NCBI RefSeq assembly: GCF_021513215.1
Contig: NZ_CP090975.1
Coordinates: forward strand, 985,501-1,049,500
Origin: Suttonella sp. R2A3
Lineage (GTDB): Bacteria; Pseudomonadota; Gammaproteobacteria; Cardiobacteriales; Cardiobacteriaceae
Reading direction: 5' to 3'
Length of the DNA: 64,000 nucleotides
Position numbers and translations under genes: made by a program. Positions 1-8,337 of this stretch are shown here, piece after piece. The notes under the pieces are model-generated. The model saw only the letters and a program-made list of their open reading frames with translations, made no database searches and was not told where the DNA came from. Each line of letters starts with the position of its first letter. Position 1 is the first letter of the stretch.

Positions 1-292
1 CGTGCTCGGCGTCAATAAACGCTGCGGTTCCGCCTTGTTTTTGCGCTTCAGCGATCACTTGTAGGGTAAGCGTAGTTTTACCCGAAGATTCTGGGCCGTA
101 GATCTCGACAATGCGCCCTAACGGCAACCCACCAATCCCCAAAGCAATATCCAAACCCAGCGAGCCAGTCGAAACTGCTGGAATATTGGTTTGCGCCGGC
201 TGGTCACCCAAACGCATCACCGTGCCTTTGCCATATTGCTTATCAAGCTGCTTAAGCACCGCATCAAGCGCTTTTTTCTGGTCGTCGTTCAT
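1..292 (-). CDS. recA: RecA recombinase, N-terminal part (runs off the left edge)
   Basis: The complement encodes the start of RecA, the DNA-dependent ATPase of homologous recombination and the SOS response. Visible are the N-terminal helix ([16 protein letters not shown]), the [10 protein letters not shown] segment, [12 protein letters not shown], and the Walker A motif GPESSGKTT at about residues 66-74, followed by AFIDAEHA. About 97 residues are present and the rest lies outside the window. I chose the ATG at 292 because it matches the usual RecA N-terminus and has AGGA about 8 bases upstream. In-frame ATGs at 322 and further upstream would add an unusual extension. I see no convincing LexA box between this gene and the divergent mevalonate operon. 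The family call is certain; the start is likely. Confidence 0.96.
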   Translation of the reverse strand, partial: MNDDQKKALDAVLKQLDKQYGKGTVMRLGDQPAQTNIPAVSTGSLGLDIALGIGGLPLGRIVEIYGPESSGKTTLTLQVIAEAQKQGGTAAFIDAEH

Positions 293-475
293 TGCTTCAA
301 TCCTGATGGTTGCAGGCGTCATACACGCCAAATTCATAATCATAACACACTCTCAATCGAGACAATAAGCTGAGCTATATTAATTCAAAAAAAACTTAAC
401 AATCGTTTGTTTAATCGAAAAAATAACCCATTTTTAAACGACATAAAACACTATAAAGATCCACTTAGCTCACCC

Positions 476-504
476 TTACTCGCCATGGTCAACAATGTTA
501 TAAT
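476..504 (+). promoter_or_regulatory. Putative sigma-70 promoter of the mevalonate operon
   Basis: A perfect TATAAT lies at 499-504, with a weak -35 candidate (TTACTC, 476-481) 17 bases upstream. Transcription would begin near 511, leaving a leader of only about 20 bases before the HMG-CoA reductase start at 534. That start has no visible Shine-Dalgarno sequence. The -10 box is seen directly; its use is inferred. Confidence 0.45.
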
Positions 505-533
505 TAACCCTTTAAATGTAAACACGCACGCCC

Positions 534-1574
534 ATGCCCACACCGCATCAAACGCCTATTCCCACTCAATGGGTCGGTCCTATTCATATAATTGGTAACG
601 CGATTAACGACGAAGTACGCGTACCGCTTGCGACTTACGAAACCCCACTCTGGCCATCCACTGGTCGTGGCGCAAAAATATCACGTCTTTGTGGCGGCAT
701 TCGCGCCACAGTGGTTGATGAACGTATGACCCGTTCGATTGTCCTTGAAGCGGCTAACGCACAAGAAGCCTACGACGCTTTACAAGCGATCCAAGGCAAT
801 CAGGCTTTATATACTGAGGCGGTTGCAGAAACCAGCCGTTTTGCGCGTCTACTCGATATGCACAGCCAGATCGTTGGCAACCTATTATTCCTGCGCTTTG
901 AGTGCGCCACCGGCGATGCCTCAGGACACAATATGGTCACCAAGGCTGCCGATGCCTTAATTGCGCTGATTCTTGAGCGCCACCCTGAGCTAGGCTACGG
1001 CTCGATTTCCGGTAATTACTGCATTGATAAAAAAGCCAGTGCGGTCAATGGTATTTTGGGTCGTGGTAAAAATGTGGTTGCTGAAATCACGATTCCCCGT
1101 GAGATATGCGAAAAACGCTTACGCACCACGCCTGAAAAGATGCTGACACTCAACACGCGCAAAAATCATATTGGTAGCAATATCGCCGGCAGTTTACGCA
1201 GCGCGAACGCCCATTTTGCCAATATGTTGCTCGCGTTTTATCTTGCCACTGGACAAGATGCCGCCAATATCATTGAAGGCTCACAAGGAATTGTGCACAC
1301 TGAGATTCGCGACGACGCGCTCTATTTTTCCTGCACCCTACCCAACCTGATTGTTGGCACAGTCGGTAATGGCAAAGGACAGGGGTTAGAAATCGTTGAA
1401 GATCACTTAACTGAGCTTGGCTGTCGTGAAGCACGCGAACCCGGCGCGAATGCCCGTCGTTTAGCCGCCATTTGCGCCGCCACTGTCCTTTGTGGTGAAT
1501 TATCTTTACTCGCTGCACAAACTAATCCCGGGGAGCTGATGCGTTCACACATCGCTATGGAGCGCCACGGATGA
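534..1574 (+). CDS. mvaA: Class I hydroxymethylglutaryl-CoA reductase (NADPH type)
   Basis: Reduces HMG-CoA to mevalonate, the committed step of the mevalonate route to isoprenoids; cytosolic. The 346-residue protein is the soluble catalytic domain without membrane anchor. Class I hallmarks are visible: catalytic Glu36 in PLATYETPLWPS, the GDASGHNM motif near 127-134, the GNYCIDKKASA motif with catalytic Lys166/167, NAHFANM followed by GQDAAN with catalytic Asp242, and catalytic His339 in the C-terminal ELMRSHIA. The DKK motif region resembles eukaryotic and archaeal class I enzymes more than the NADH-using class II enzymes of many bacteria. The ATG at 534 has no clear ribosome binding site but is close to the likely transcription start. 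The stop overlaps the next start (ATGA). First gene of the operon. Confidence 0.93.
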   Translation: MPTPHQTPIPTQWVGPIHIIGNAINDEVRVPLATYETPLWPSTGRGAKISRLCGGIRATVVDERMTRSIVLEAANAQEAYDALQAIQGNQALYTEAVAETSRFARLLDMHSQIVGNLLFLRFECATGDASGHNMVTKAADALIALILERHPELGYGSISGNYCIDKKASAVNGILGRGKNVVAEITIPREICEKRLRTTPEKMLTLNTRKNHIGSNIAGSLRSANAHFANMLLAFYLATGQDAANIIEGSQGIVHTEIRDDALYFSCTLPNLIVGTVGNGKGQGLEIVEDHLTELGCREAREPGANARRLAAICAATVLCGELSLLAAQTNPGELMRSHIAMERHG

Positions 1575-2602
1575 GTATTGCGGCGCGCAAACGTGAACAC
1601 ATCGCCGCGCTTGCTCGCGATGCAGAGATAGAACGCCACGCCAGCGGCTTTGATCGTCTGCAATTCACCCATCGTGCGCTGCCACAATGTGCACTCGATG
1701 ACGTTGATACGCGCGTCGATTTTTTAGGCAAAACTTTACACTTCCCACTACTGATTTCTTCGATGACCGGTGGCGACGGGGAAACCATTCGCAAGGTCAA
1801 TCAGCATCTTGCTGAAGCGGCAGAGGCGTGTGGTGTGGCGATGGCAGTCGGCTCACAACGCATCATGTTAAGCCACCCTGAAACCTCCACAAGCTTTGAT
1901 GTACGCCGTTACGCGCCCAACACCGTGTTGCTCGCCAATTTAGGCGCTGTTCAACTCAACACTGGTTTTGGTATTGATGAAGCCCAACAAGCAGTTGATG
2001 CCCTTAAAGCCGATGGCCTGTATTTACACCTGAACCCGTTACAAGAAGCGGTACAGCCAGAAGGTGATACCAATTTTCGCGCTTTAGACCGCAAGATTGC
2101 CGCGCTCACTGGTGCTTTAGATGTGCCGGTACTGCTGAAAGAAGTCGGTTGCGGCCTCTCACCGGACGATATTGCGCTAGGCAAGCAAGCCGGTGTGCGC
2201 TATTTTGACGTTGCAGGTCGTGGCGGCACCTCATGGAGCCGCATTGAACATCACCGTCGCAGTGACCCACACGATGATATCGGTTTAGTCTTCCAAGATT
2301 GGGGACTCACCACCGTTGAAGCGCTCAATTTAGCACACGCTGCACACCCTGATGTTACCTTGATTGCCAGCGGCGGCATCCGCAACGGCATCGACATCGC
2401 CAAAGCGGTAGCGCTCGGTGCACACGTCTGCGGCATTGCCGCGCCACTGCTCAAACCAGCGCTTCATTCTACCGCTGCGGTGATTGAAGCCATCGAACGC
2501 TTGGCACGCGAATACCGCACCGCATTATTTTTACTCGGCTGTACGCACACAGATGCCTTACGCCATCAAACCCATTTATTACATTCACGAGACGCATCAT
2601 GA
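1571..2602 (+). CDS. fni: Type 2 isopentenyl-diphosphate delta-isomerase (FMN-dependent)
   Basis: Interconverts isopentenyl and dimethylallyl diphosphate using reduced FMN; cytosolic. The 343-residue protein has the family signatures in order: an N-terminal RKREHI segment, SSMTGG near residue 65 (FMN phosphate region), LHLNPLQEAVQPEGD near 153-167 (substrate and metal site), LLKEVGCGLS, DVAGRGGTSW, and the TIM-barrel end ASGGIRNGIDIAKA. It starts inside the HMG-CoA reductase stop (ATGA) and ends overlapping the HMG-CoA synthase start, so it is probably translationally coupled to both. The type 2 enzyme is the usual partner of bacterial mevalonate pathways. Confidence 0.96.
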   Translation: MSIAARKREHIAALARDAEIERHASGFDRLQFTHRALPQCALDDVDTRVDFLGKTLHFPLLISSMTGGDGETIRKVNQHLAEAAEACGVAMAVGSQRIMLSHPETSTSFDVRRYAPNTVLLANLGAVQLNTGFGIDEAQQAVDALKADGLYLHLNPLQEAVQPEGDTNFRALDRKIAALTGALDVPVLLKEVGCGLSPDDIALGKQAGVRYFDVAGRGGTSWSRIEHHRRSDPHDDIGLVFQDWGLTTVEALNLAHAAHPDVTLIASGGIRNGIDIAKAVALGAHVCGIAAPLLKPALHSTAAVIEAIERLAREYRTALFLLGCTHTDALRHQTHLLHSRDAS

Positions 2603-3756
2603 CCTTAGCCATCGGCATTGACCAACTCAGTTTTTACATTCCCCAATATTATCTCGACCTGGCCACATTGGCTGAGCGACAAGGTATTGATGTCAATAAG
2701 TTTCATCGTGGAATTGGTCAAGAGCAGATGGCGATCCCACCACACGACGAGGATATTGTGACTTTGGCAGCAAACGCGGCACTGCCTTTGCTTGAGCACA
2801 CCGATACCAGCAAAATTGACACTGTAATGCTCGCCACAGAAACCGGTATCGACCAGTCTAAGGCCGCCGCGGTGTATGTCCATCAGTTGTTAGGACTGCC
2901 TGCAAACTGCCGTGCGGTCGAACTCAAACAGGCCTGCTACAGCGCCACGGCCGCCTTACAAATGGCCTGCGGGCATGTTGCACGTCACCCAGACCGTAAA
3001 GTGTTGGTGATTGCCAGCGATATTTCGCGCTACGACCTCGACTCACCCGCCGAAGCTACCCAAGGCAGCGGTGCAGTGGCGATGTTGGTCAGCGCGAACC
3101 CGCGCACGCTCATTTTAGATACCGCCAGCGGTACCTATTGCGAAGATGTGATGGATTTTTGGCGACCCAATTACCGCAAAACCGCGCTGGTGGACGGTAA
3201 GTTTTCCACGCAAATGTACTTACGCGCACTGGAACACGCTTGGACCGATTACCAAAGCCACGGTGGACGTGAATATAGCGATTTTGTCCATTACTGCTAT
3301 CACCTGCCCTTTTCGAAAATGGGTATTAAGGCCCACCAACACCTCGCGAAGTTTAACGATCATCAAGCGCAAGCCGAAGATACCGATAGCGGGATGATCT
3401 ATAACCGTGTGATTGGCAACAGTTACACTGCCTCACTCTATTTAAGCCTCATCTCGTTGCTTGATAATCGTGATGATCTCGCCGGCAAAGCCATTGCGTT
3501 ATTTAGCTACGGTTCTGGCTGTGTTGCTGAGTTTTTTAGTGGTGTGGTGGCGCCTGAGTATCAATCCACACGCTTTAAAGAGCGCCACCAATGCTTAATC
3601 AGTGAACGTGACGCGCTGGATTACGATACCTATCGTGAATATTGGCACCAACCTGACCCGATCGATGGCAGCAGCGTGGCCATGCCAGAGCACAATCGCG
3701 GCACATTCCGGCTGAGCGGTATTGATCAGCATCAGCGCCGCTACACACGCTGCTAA
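2599..3756 (+). CDS. mvaS: Hydroxymethylglutaryl-CoA synthase
   Basis: Condenses acetyl-CoA with acetoacetyl-CoA to HMG-CoA, the step before HMG-CoA reductase. The 385-residue length is typical of bacterial MvaS. The catalytic triad is visible: Glu81 in ATETGIDQSKA, the nucleophile Cys113 in ELKQACYSATAALQ, and His235 in HYCYHLPFSKMG. The thiolase fold pattern continues with FSYGSGCVAEFF near residue 300. The start overlaps the fni stop by four bases and the next gene follows directly. The acetoacetyl-CoA thiolase that must supply its substrate is not in the operon; only a thiolase remnant is present, at 62.1 kb. Confidence 0.96.
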   Translation: MTLAIGIDQLSFYIPQYYLDLATLAERQGIDVNKFHRGIGQEQMAIPPHDEDIVTLAANAALPLLEHTDTSKIDTVMLATETGIDQSKAAAVYVHQLLGLPANCRAVELKQACYSATAALQMACGHVARHPDRKVLVIASDISRYDLDSPAEATQGSGAVAMLVSANPRTLILDTASGTYCEDVMDFWRPNYRKTALVDGKFSTQMYLRALEHAWTDYQSHGGREYSDFVHYCYHLPFSKMGIKAHQHLAKFNDHQAQAEDTDSGMIYNRVIGNSYTASLYLSLISLLDNRDDLAGKAIALFSYGSGCVAEFFSGVVAPEYQSTRFKERHQCLISERDALDYDTYREYWHQPDPIDGSSVAMPEHNRGTFRLSGIDQHQRRYTRC

Positions 3757-3759
3757 GTG

Positions 3760-4818
3760 ATGAACTACTGCGCCCGCGCACCTGGAAAAATCATTCTCAG
3801 CGGTGAGCATAGTGTGGTGTACGGCGCGCCAGCAATAGTCGCAGCGCTCAGCTGCTATACCACAGTTCGCTTTACCCCGCTTCATCGCACAAAAGGCATT
3901 CGTACCCTGTTTAAAGGGCTGCCACGTGGGCCAATCTATCCACTACACGCGCTTCATCATTTTAAAAACAAGCTTGATGAACGCTTTGAGCAATTCAGTC
4001 GTGGTGAGCGTCCGGTACAACACATCCTCAATCGCCCTGATGATTTAGTGATGTACACGCTCGCCTCACTGTTTCAACATCTTCCCCTCCCAGGACGCAC
4101 CAGCACTCATCACTTACCCATGCCTGGACGACTTTCCAGCGAATCCGATTTGCCACTCGGTGCTGGTATGGGATCTTCTGCAGCAGCGATTGCCGCGACG
4201 TTAGTGCTTTATGAACACTTACTCGAGCGACCAATGAGCGCGCACGAGCGCTTCGAGCGCGTGCGGTTTTGCGAACGCTTGCAACATGGCAAAGGCAGCG
4301 CTATTGATGCAGCGGCAGTGACTTATGGCGGCGTGCAAATACTCAATGAAGGTGAGGCGCAACCACTTGATACCTCACTTGAGGATAATGGCTATTGGTA
4401 TTGGTTATTACAGGGCTACCCTGAAGTCAGCACTGGTGAATGTGTAGTGCATGTGCGAGCGCAACATGGGCAAGATAGTGCGCTATGGCAGGCCTTTACG
4501 ACCTGTAGCGAAGCGCTACGGGAGGCCCTGCTTACCCACAAAAACCCTGATGAGGCATTAAAAGAAAATGCCCGGCTACTGGCGCATATTGGTGTGGTTC
4601 CTGAACGTGCTCAGCAATTGATCGCCCAGGTTGAAGCAAACGGTGGCAGCGCAAAAATCAGTGGCGCCGGCGCGCATCGTGGCGAAAGTGGTGGTATTAT
4701 CTTGATACACCACCACGATAGCGAGGCCATCCCTAAGCTATTGAATGGCCTGCCTTATCAATGGGGACCTCTACACGTTAGCACACAAGGCGCTGCGTTA
4801 TGCTCGATCAAGGAATGA
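3760..4818 (+). CDS. mvaK1: GHMP kinase, probable mevalonate kinase
   Basis: Probably phosphorylates mevalonate to 5-phosphomevalonate. GHMP-kinase motifs are clear: N-terminal ARAPGKIILSGEHSVVYG, the ATP loop SDLPLGAGMGSSAAA near residue 130, and the motif HGKGSAIDAAAVTYGG, which resembles the HGxxSxID element of mevalonate kinases and carries the likely catalytic Asp. A C-terminal KISGAGAHRGESGG glycine loop follows. The length is 352 residues from the ATG at 3760; a GTG three bases earlier, directly after the mvaS stop, is an in-frame alternative. A second GHMP kinase lies at 9164-10075. I assign this one to mevalonate because of the HGxxSxID-like motif, but the two roles could be swapped. 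Confidence 0.72.
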   Translation: MNYCARAPGKIILSGEHSVVYGAPAIVAALSCYTTVRFTPLHRTKGIRTLFKGLPRGPIYPLHALHHFKNKLDERFEQFSRGERPVQHILNRPDDLVMYTLASLFQHLPLPGRTSTHHLPMPGRLSSESDLPLGAGMGSSAAAIAATLVLYEHLLERPMSAHERFERVRFCERLQHGKGSAIDAAAVTYGGVQILNEGEAQPLDTSLEDNGYWYWLLQGYPEVSTGECVVHVRAQHGQDSALWQAFTTCSEALREALLTHKNPDEALKENARLLAHIGVVPERAQQLIAQVEANGGSAKISGAGAHRGESGGIILIHHHDSEAIPKLLNGLPYQWGPLHVSTQGAALCSIKE

Positions 4819-4820
4819 AT

Positions 4821-5708
4821 ATGATCAAACGGATGTTGTGTCTACTATGCGGACTCTACGCATTGTCACTCTTTGCCGCTGAACCAGCGAATGATGATCT
4901 CAGCGCACCTTTTGGCTTAACCGTTGGGCAAACGACCTGGCAAGAAGCCGAAAAAGCATTTAGTCAGTTTGAATATTGGCTGGGCGAAGACCCTTCTGTG
5001 CAATTCTATCGTGCCATCAGCATAGAAATGCCAGGATGGACAACCTATGATATTAGCCTTGACCAATCAGGTTATGGCATCAACTTAGCTCAAGCTGGAT
5101 ATGCTATAGACTTTGATCAATCAGGAAAAAAAGCCCTATTGAGCATGGCTTCAACCCTCCGCCTCTGGGTTGACGAACAGGGCATTATTCAAAGAATGGC
5201 GCTTTATTTTGATCCTATAGATGATCATCAGGCCAACCGAATGTATGTGTTATTGAGCCACACCATTAAACAGCAGGCGGAGCTTGATTCTCAAGGTAGC
5301 TTATTTGCCACAGAATATGGCACGAGCTTTATCATCTATGATCAGGCAACCGAGTCGTATTATGCAGAGATCACCCAAGCTATCGATACTTATCGCAGCA
5401 ATCAACACACGAACTTTTTGCTCTATAAAGGCTATGGTGGTGATATAGAAACGTTACCAGAAGGCATAACGCTTCAAGAATATGGCGATGATCAATTGCC
5501 TTATACAGAACTTACCACCCTTCCCGAGCTCACTTGGATTGATGATTTCAACCCATCTTGGTCTGTCTCGCTAGACATAACCAGCGACGCGTATCAACAG
5601 TATTTCTATGGCAACCTCGTGCGCGCGCGCACATTAGATACGCTAACCCCAAAGGCTAAAGCCATGCTCGATGAGGATTTGCAAAGAGCCGCAACCAGTA
5701 AGCCTTAG
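4821..5708 (+). CDS. Exported protein of unknown function, paralog 1 of a five-gene array
   Basis: I do not recognise the family. The 295-residue product begins with a typical signal peptide (MIKRMLCLLCGLYALSLFAA, cleavage after AA likely), so it is exported to the periplasm or beyond. There is no lipobox. Motifs shared with the four genes that follow, in order: PFGLTVGQTTWQEAEKAF near 34-51, GEDPSVQFYRAI ending in EMPGW, DEQGIIQ near 122, TNFLLYKGYGG, LPEGITLQEYGD, and a C-terminal TSDAYQQYFYGNL. I chose the ATG at 4821 because AGGA (4811-4814) is correctly spaced; ATGs at 4800 and 4815 are less likely. It starts two bases after the mevalonate kinase stop, so it is cotranscribed with that gene. 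It carries a longer insertion (about residues 75-110) than its sisters. Confidence 0.85.
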   Translation: MIKRMLCLLCGLYALSLFAAEPANDDLSAPFGLTVGQTTWQEAEKAFSQFEYWLGEDPSVQFYRAISIEMPGWTTYDISLDQSGYGINLAQAGYAIDFDQSGKKALLSMASTLRLWVDEQGIIQRMALYFDPIDDHQANRMYVLLSHTIKQQAELDSQGSLFATEYGTSFIIYDQATESYYAEITQAIDTYRSNQHTNFLLYKGYGGDIETLPEGITLQEYGDDQLPYTELTTLPELTWIDDFNPSWSVSLDITSDAYQQYFYGNLVRARTLDTLTPKAKAMLDEDLQRAATSKP

Positions 5709-5775
5709 TTAGTCTGTAGTCCGCAAGATATTGAGGGTTGATCGATTTAACAGGCGCAATGACACAGGAGCTCTA

Positions 5776-6597
5776 ATGACTAAGTTTATCACACTCGCAT
5801 TATCGGCTTTGGTCTCAGGGCTATTATTGGCCCAAGAAAAACCAAGCGGAGATATCACACGACCTTATGGCCTGGAAGTCGGCCACAGCACGCTACAACA
5901 GGCCGAACAAACCGTTGAAGACGGACATGATACCTTTGATGTTATCGAGGATCCGGCGCAGCTATACTATCGCGCAATCACTTTAGACATCCCAGGTTGG
6001 CAAAAACATCAAAGATCTCTTGGTCGGTTTGCCGATGACGGAATCTACTCAGATACCGTATTTCTTGATCTGTTGGTGGATGAACAGGGCATTATCCAAA
6101 GCCTTAATATCAGCTTTACATTGGAAACAAACCAAGAAGCCAGAGCGCTATACGAGAAAATAGATCAAGCACTACAACAAAAGGCAACACCAGACAAGCA
6201 ATTCCGCCTAGCTGAGGAGAATTACCAACATAATTTTATCATTGACGACCAAAGCGACGACTTTTTATACCCGTCATACGCAGAAATCACTCAAGCAGTA
6301 GTGGTTTATCGCCATGAGCACACAAATTTCTTGCTTTATCAGGGTTATGGAGACGATTTATCCGAGATACCTCAGCAAATCACCTTAAAAGATTATGGTG
6401 ATATGCAACGCTACGCTGAGTTCGCTACAAGACCAAAGCTTGCCTGGGTAAGTGATCAGCCTTCGTGGTATGTCATGTTGATCATTTCCAGCGACACGTA
6501 CCAACAATTATTCGATGACCTGCTTGCCAAATATGCCACCTCGGGTGATTTAATCGATGCAGAAAAAGTCATGTTAGATGAGGCGTTAGGTAAATAA
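5776..6597 (+). CDS. Exported protein of unknown function, paralog 2
   Basis: The 273-residue protein has the signal peptide MTKFITLALSALVSGLLLAQ. It shares the array's motif order: PYGLEVGHSTLQQAEQ, EDPAQLYYRAITLDIPGW, DEQGIIQSLNISF, HTNFLLYQGYGDDLSEIP, ITLKDYGD, ISSDTYQQLFDDLLAKYA. I set the start at 5776, behind AGGAG at 5766-5770. Upstream in-frame codons from 5731 would put basic residues ahead of the signal peptide without a better ribosome site. The 67-base gap after paralog 1 is the largest inside the operon. Its closest sister is paralog 4, with long stretches identical at the DNA level, which points to recent duplication or gene conversion. Function unknown. Confidence 0.85.
   Translation: MTKFITLALSALVSGLLLAQEKPSGDITRPYGLEVGHSTLQQAEQTVEDGHDTFDVIEDPAQLYYRAITLDIPGWQKHQRSLGRFADDGIYSDTVFLDLLVDEQGIIQSLNISFTLETNQEARALYEKIDQALQQKATPDKQFRLAEENYQHNFIIDDQSDDFLYPSYAEITQAVVVYRHEHTNFLLYQGYGDDLSEIPQQITLKDYGDMQRYAEFATRPKLAWVSDQPSWYVMLIISSDTYQQLFDDLLAKYATSGDLIDAEKVMLDEALGK
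6484..6537 (+). repeat. 54-bp exact direct repeat shared by paralogs 2 and 4 (second copy 8224-8277)
   Basis: The 54 bases from 6484 are identical to 8224-8277, and flanking stretches (for example around 6376-6404 and 8116-8144) are nearly identical. Third-codon positions are conserved as well, so selection on protein alone does not explain it. Such repeats allow RecA-dependent loss or gain of the intervening 1.74 kb, which contains paralog 3. Confidence 0.8.
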
Positions 6598-6624
6598 ACT
6601 TAGAACACAAACCCTTAAAGTACT

Positions 6625-7500
6625 ATGATGAGAACGATTGCGTTATTTTTTTGCTGGTTAATACCGAGTGCGCTACTTGCCGAGAATGAAGGGTCATGGT
6701 CGATAACAGAGCCTTTTGGTATCAGCATCGGTAGCAGTACACTCCAAGATGTACAACAACGTTTTAACTATCAGAAAATCTGGTTCTCTGAAGAACCGGC
6801 GCAACCTTTTTTCCATGGTGTTTATGTGGCTATGCCGGGGTGGAATATCTATAGTAACTTGATCCCGCCCTCAGAAGACAGTTTACTTAATAAAGCTGGC
6901 TCTATTAGCTTCTGGATCGATGATCAAGGTGCCATCGGGCAGATAGCTTTGGCCTTTCATAGCGAAACAAGCAGCCAAGCCAATGAACTCTATCAACAAC
7001 TCAATCAGCGACTCAAGCAACAAGCCACCTTAGACCAGCCAAAAAGCTTGTATGAAGCATACTATTTAACCAATTATATTATCTATGACCCATGGCCAAG
7101 GATCGATTATTCGAGTCCGGACGGTGTGCGTAGCCCAACTGCTTATGATGAAGCACCGCCACTGGCTGAAGCCTATATCACAGAATCTCTCGCTGCTTAT
7201 CACCAGAATCACTTGAGCTTATTGCTGGTTAAAAAATATTACGGTTATTTAGACAGTGAAAAAGCGCTCCCAGAGCACATTGCTTTACAAGATTATGGTG
7301 AGCTGTACTACGCAGAATTTGCAGCACCAGCGCCCTTACCTTTCAAAGATGACCCAGCGTATATGATTGGACTCGTCATCAGCAGCGATGCTTTCCAACA
7401 ACCCTTTGCCGATAACGTTCAGCGGGTTGCCGCATCCGGTAAACTTAACGAAATAGCACAAGTGACATTCAACAAATTACTGCAAAACCTTAATGATTAA
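6625..7500 (+). CDS. Exported protein of unknown function, paralog 3
   Basis: A 291-residue protein with signal peptide MMRTIALFFCWLIPSALLAE; the start is the ATG at 6625 or the one directly after it, with a poor ribosome site. It is the most divergent of the middle members. It keeps PFGISIGSSTLQDVQQRF, EEPAQPFFHGVYVAMPGW, DDQGAIGQIALAF, a central tyrosine-rich segment, LPEHIALQDYGE and ISSDAFQQPFADN. An insertion of about 20 residues (roughly 155-175, rich in Pro, Asp and Ser) precedes the ITESLAAYHQNH segment. It lies 27 bases after paralog 2 and 27 bases before paralog 4. Family and role are unknown. Confidence 0.83.
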   Translation: MMRTIALFFCWLIPSALLAENEGSWSITEPFGISIGSSTLQDVQQRFNYQKIWFSEEPAQPFFHGVYVAMPGWNIYSNLIPPSEDSLLNKAGSISFWIDDQGAIGQIALAFHSETSSQANELYQQLNQRLKQQATLDQPKSLYEAYYLTNYIIYDPWPRIDYSSPDGVRSPTAYDEAPPLAEAYITESLAAYHQNHLSLLLVKKYYGYLDSEKALPEHIALQDYGELYYAEFAAPAPLPFKDDPAYMIGLVISSDAFQQPFADNVQRVAASGKLNEIAQVTFNKLLQNLND

Positions 7501-7527
7501 TACCACCCATAGTGAAAAGGAGCCCAC

Positions 7528-8337
7528 ATGCACAAGTTCATCGTTGCATTATGCTTTGGATTGATGCCAGCCACACTACTTGCCGAACACGACAACGATT
7601 GGTCCATCACGAACCCTTTTGGCTTGGAGGTTGGTTTTAGCACGCTACAGGAAGCTAAAAAGACCATTGAAGACACTCACGGTAGCTTTGATTTCGTCAA
7701 GGATCCGGCGAAGATATATTATCGCGCAATCACTTTAGATGTCCCAGGTTGGCAACAACACCAGAAATTTCTTAGTCAGTTTACCGCTAACGAAATCAAC
7801 GCAGACAACGTATTTCTTAACCTGTCGGTGGATGAACAAGGCATTATCCAAAGCCTTGCTCTCAGCTTTAGATTGGAAACAAACCAAGAAGCCAAAGTGC
7901 TATATGAGAAAATAGATCAAGCGCTACAAGAAAAGGGAACACCAGACAAGCAATACCGCCTAGCTGAAGAGAGCTATCATAATAATATTATCGTTCACAA
8001 TAAAAACTACGGCAGTCTGTCCGCAGAAATCCCGCAATCAGTTGCAGTTTATCGCCATGAACACATAAACTTCTTGCTTTATCAGGGTTATGGGGGCGAA
8101 CTATCAGAGATCCCTCAGCAAATCACCTTAAAAGATTATGGTGATATACACTACGCTGAGGTCGCCACACGACCGAAGCTTGCTTGGTTAAATGATCAAC
8201 CTTCGCGGTATGTCATGTTGGTTATTTCCAGCGACACGTACCAACAATTATTCGATGACCTGCTTGCCAAATATGCCGCCTCGGGTGATTTAACTGATGC
8301 AGAAAAAGCTATGTTAGACGAGGCATTACAAAGATGA
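7528..8337 (+). CDS. Exported protein of unknown function, paralog 4
   Basis: A 269-residue protein with signal peptide MHKFIVALCFGLMPATLLAE, behind a strong AAGGAG seven bases before the ATG. Motifs: PFGLEVGFSTLQEAKK, KDPAKIYYRAITLDVPGW, DEQGIIQSLALSF, INFLLYQGYGGELSEIP, ITLKDYGD, ISSDTYQQLFDDLLAKYA. It is very similar to paralog 2 along its length. Its stop overlaps the start of paralog 5, so the two are probably translationally coupled. The strong ribosome site suggests re-initiation in the middle of a long transcript. Confidence 0.85.
   Translation: MHKFIVALCFGLMPATLLAEHDNDWSITNPFGLEVGFSTLQEAKKTIEDTHGSFDFVKDPAKIYYRAITLDVPGWQQHQKFLSQFTANEINADNVFLNLSVDEQGIIQSLALSFRLETNQEAKVLYEKIDQALQEKGTPDKQYRLAEESYHNNIIVHNKNYGSLSAEIPQSVAVYRHEHINFLLYQGYGGELSEIPQQITLKDYGDIHYAEVATRPKLAWLNDQPSRYVMLVISSDTYQQLFDDLLAKYAASGDLTDAEKAMLDEALQR

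Noticed and set aside
1-533. Possible LexA box in the recA/mevalonate intergenic region
   Set aside because: No CTGT-N8-ACAG pattern or close variant could be found on either strand, so I do not report an SOS box.
407-598. A short reading frame ahead of HMG-CoA reductase
   Set aside because: It has no ribosome site, no recognisable motif, and overlaps the promoter and the start of the reductase gene.
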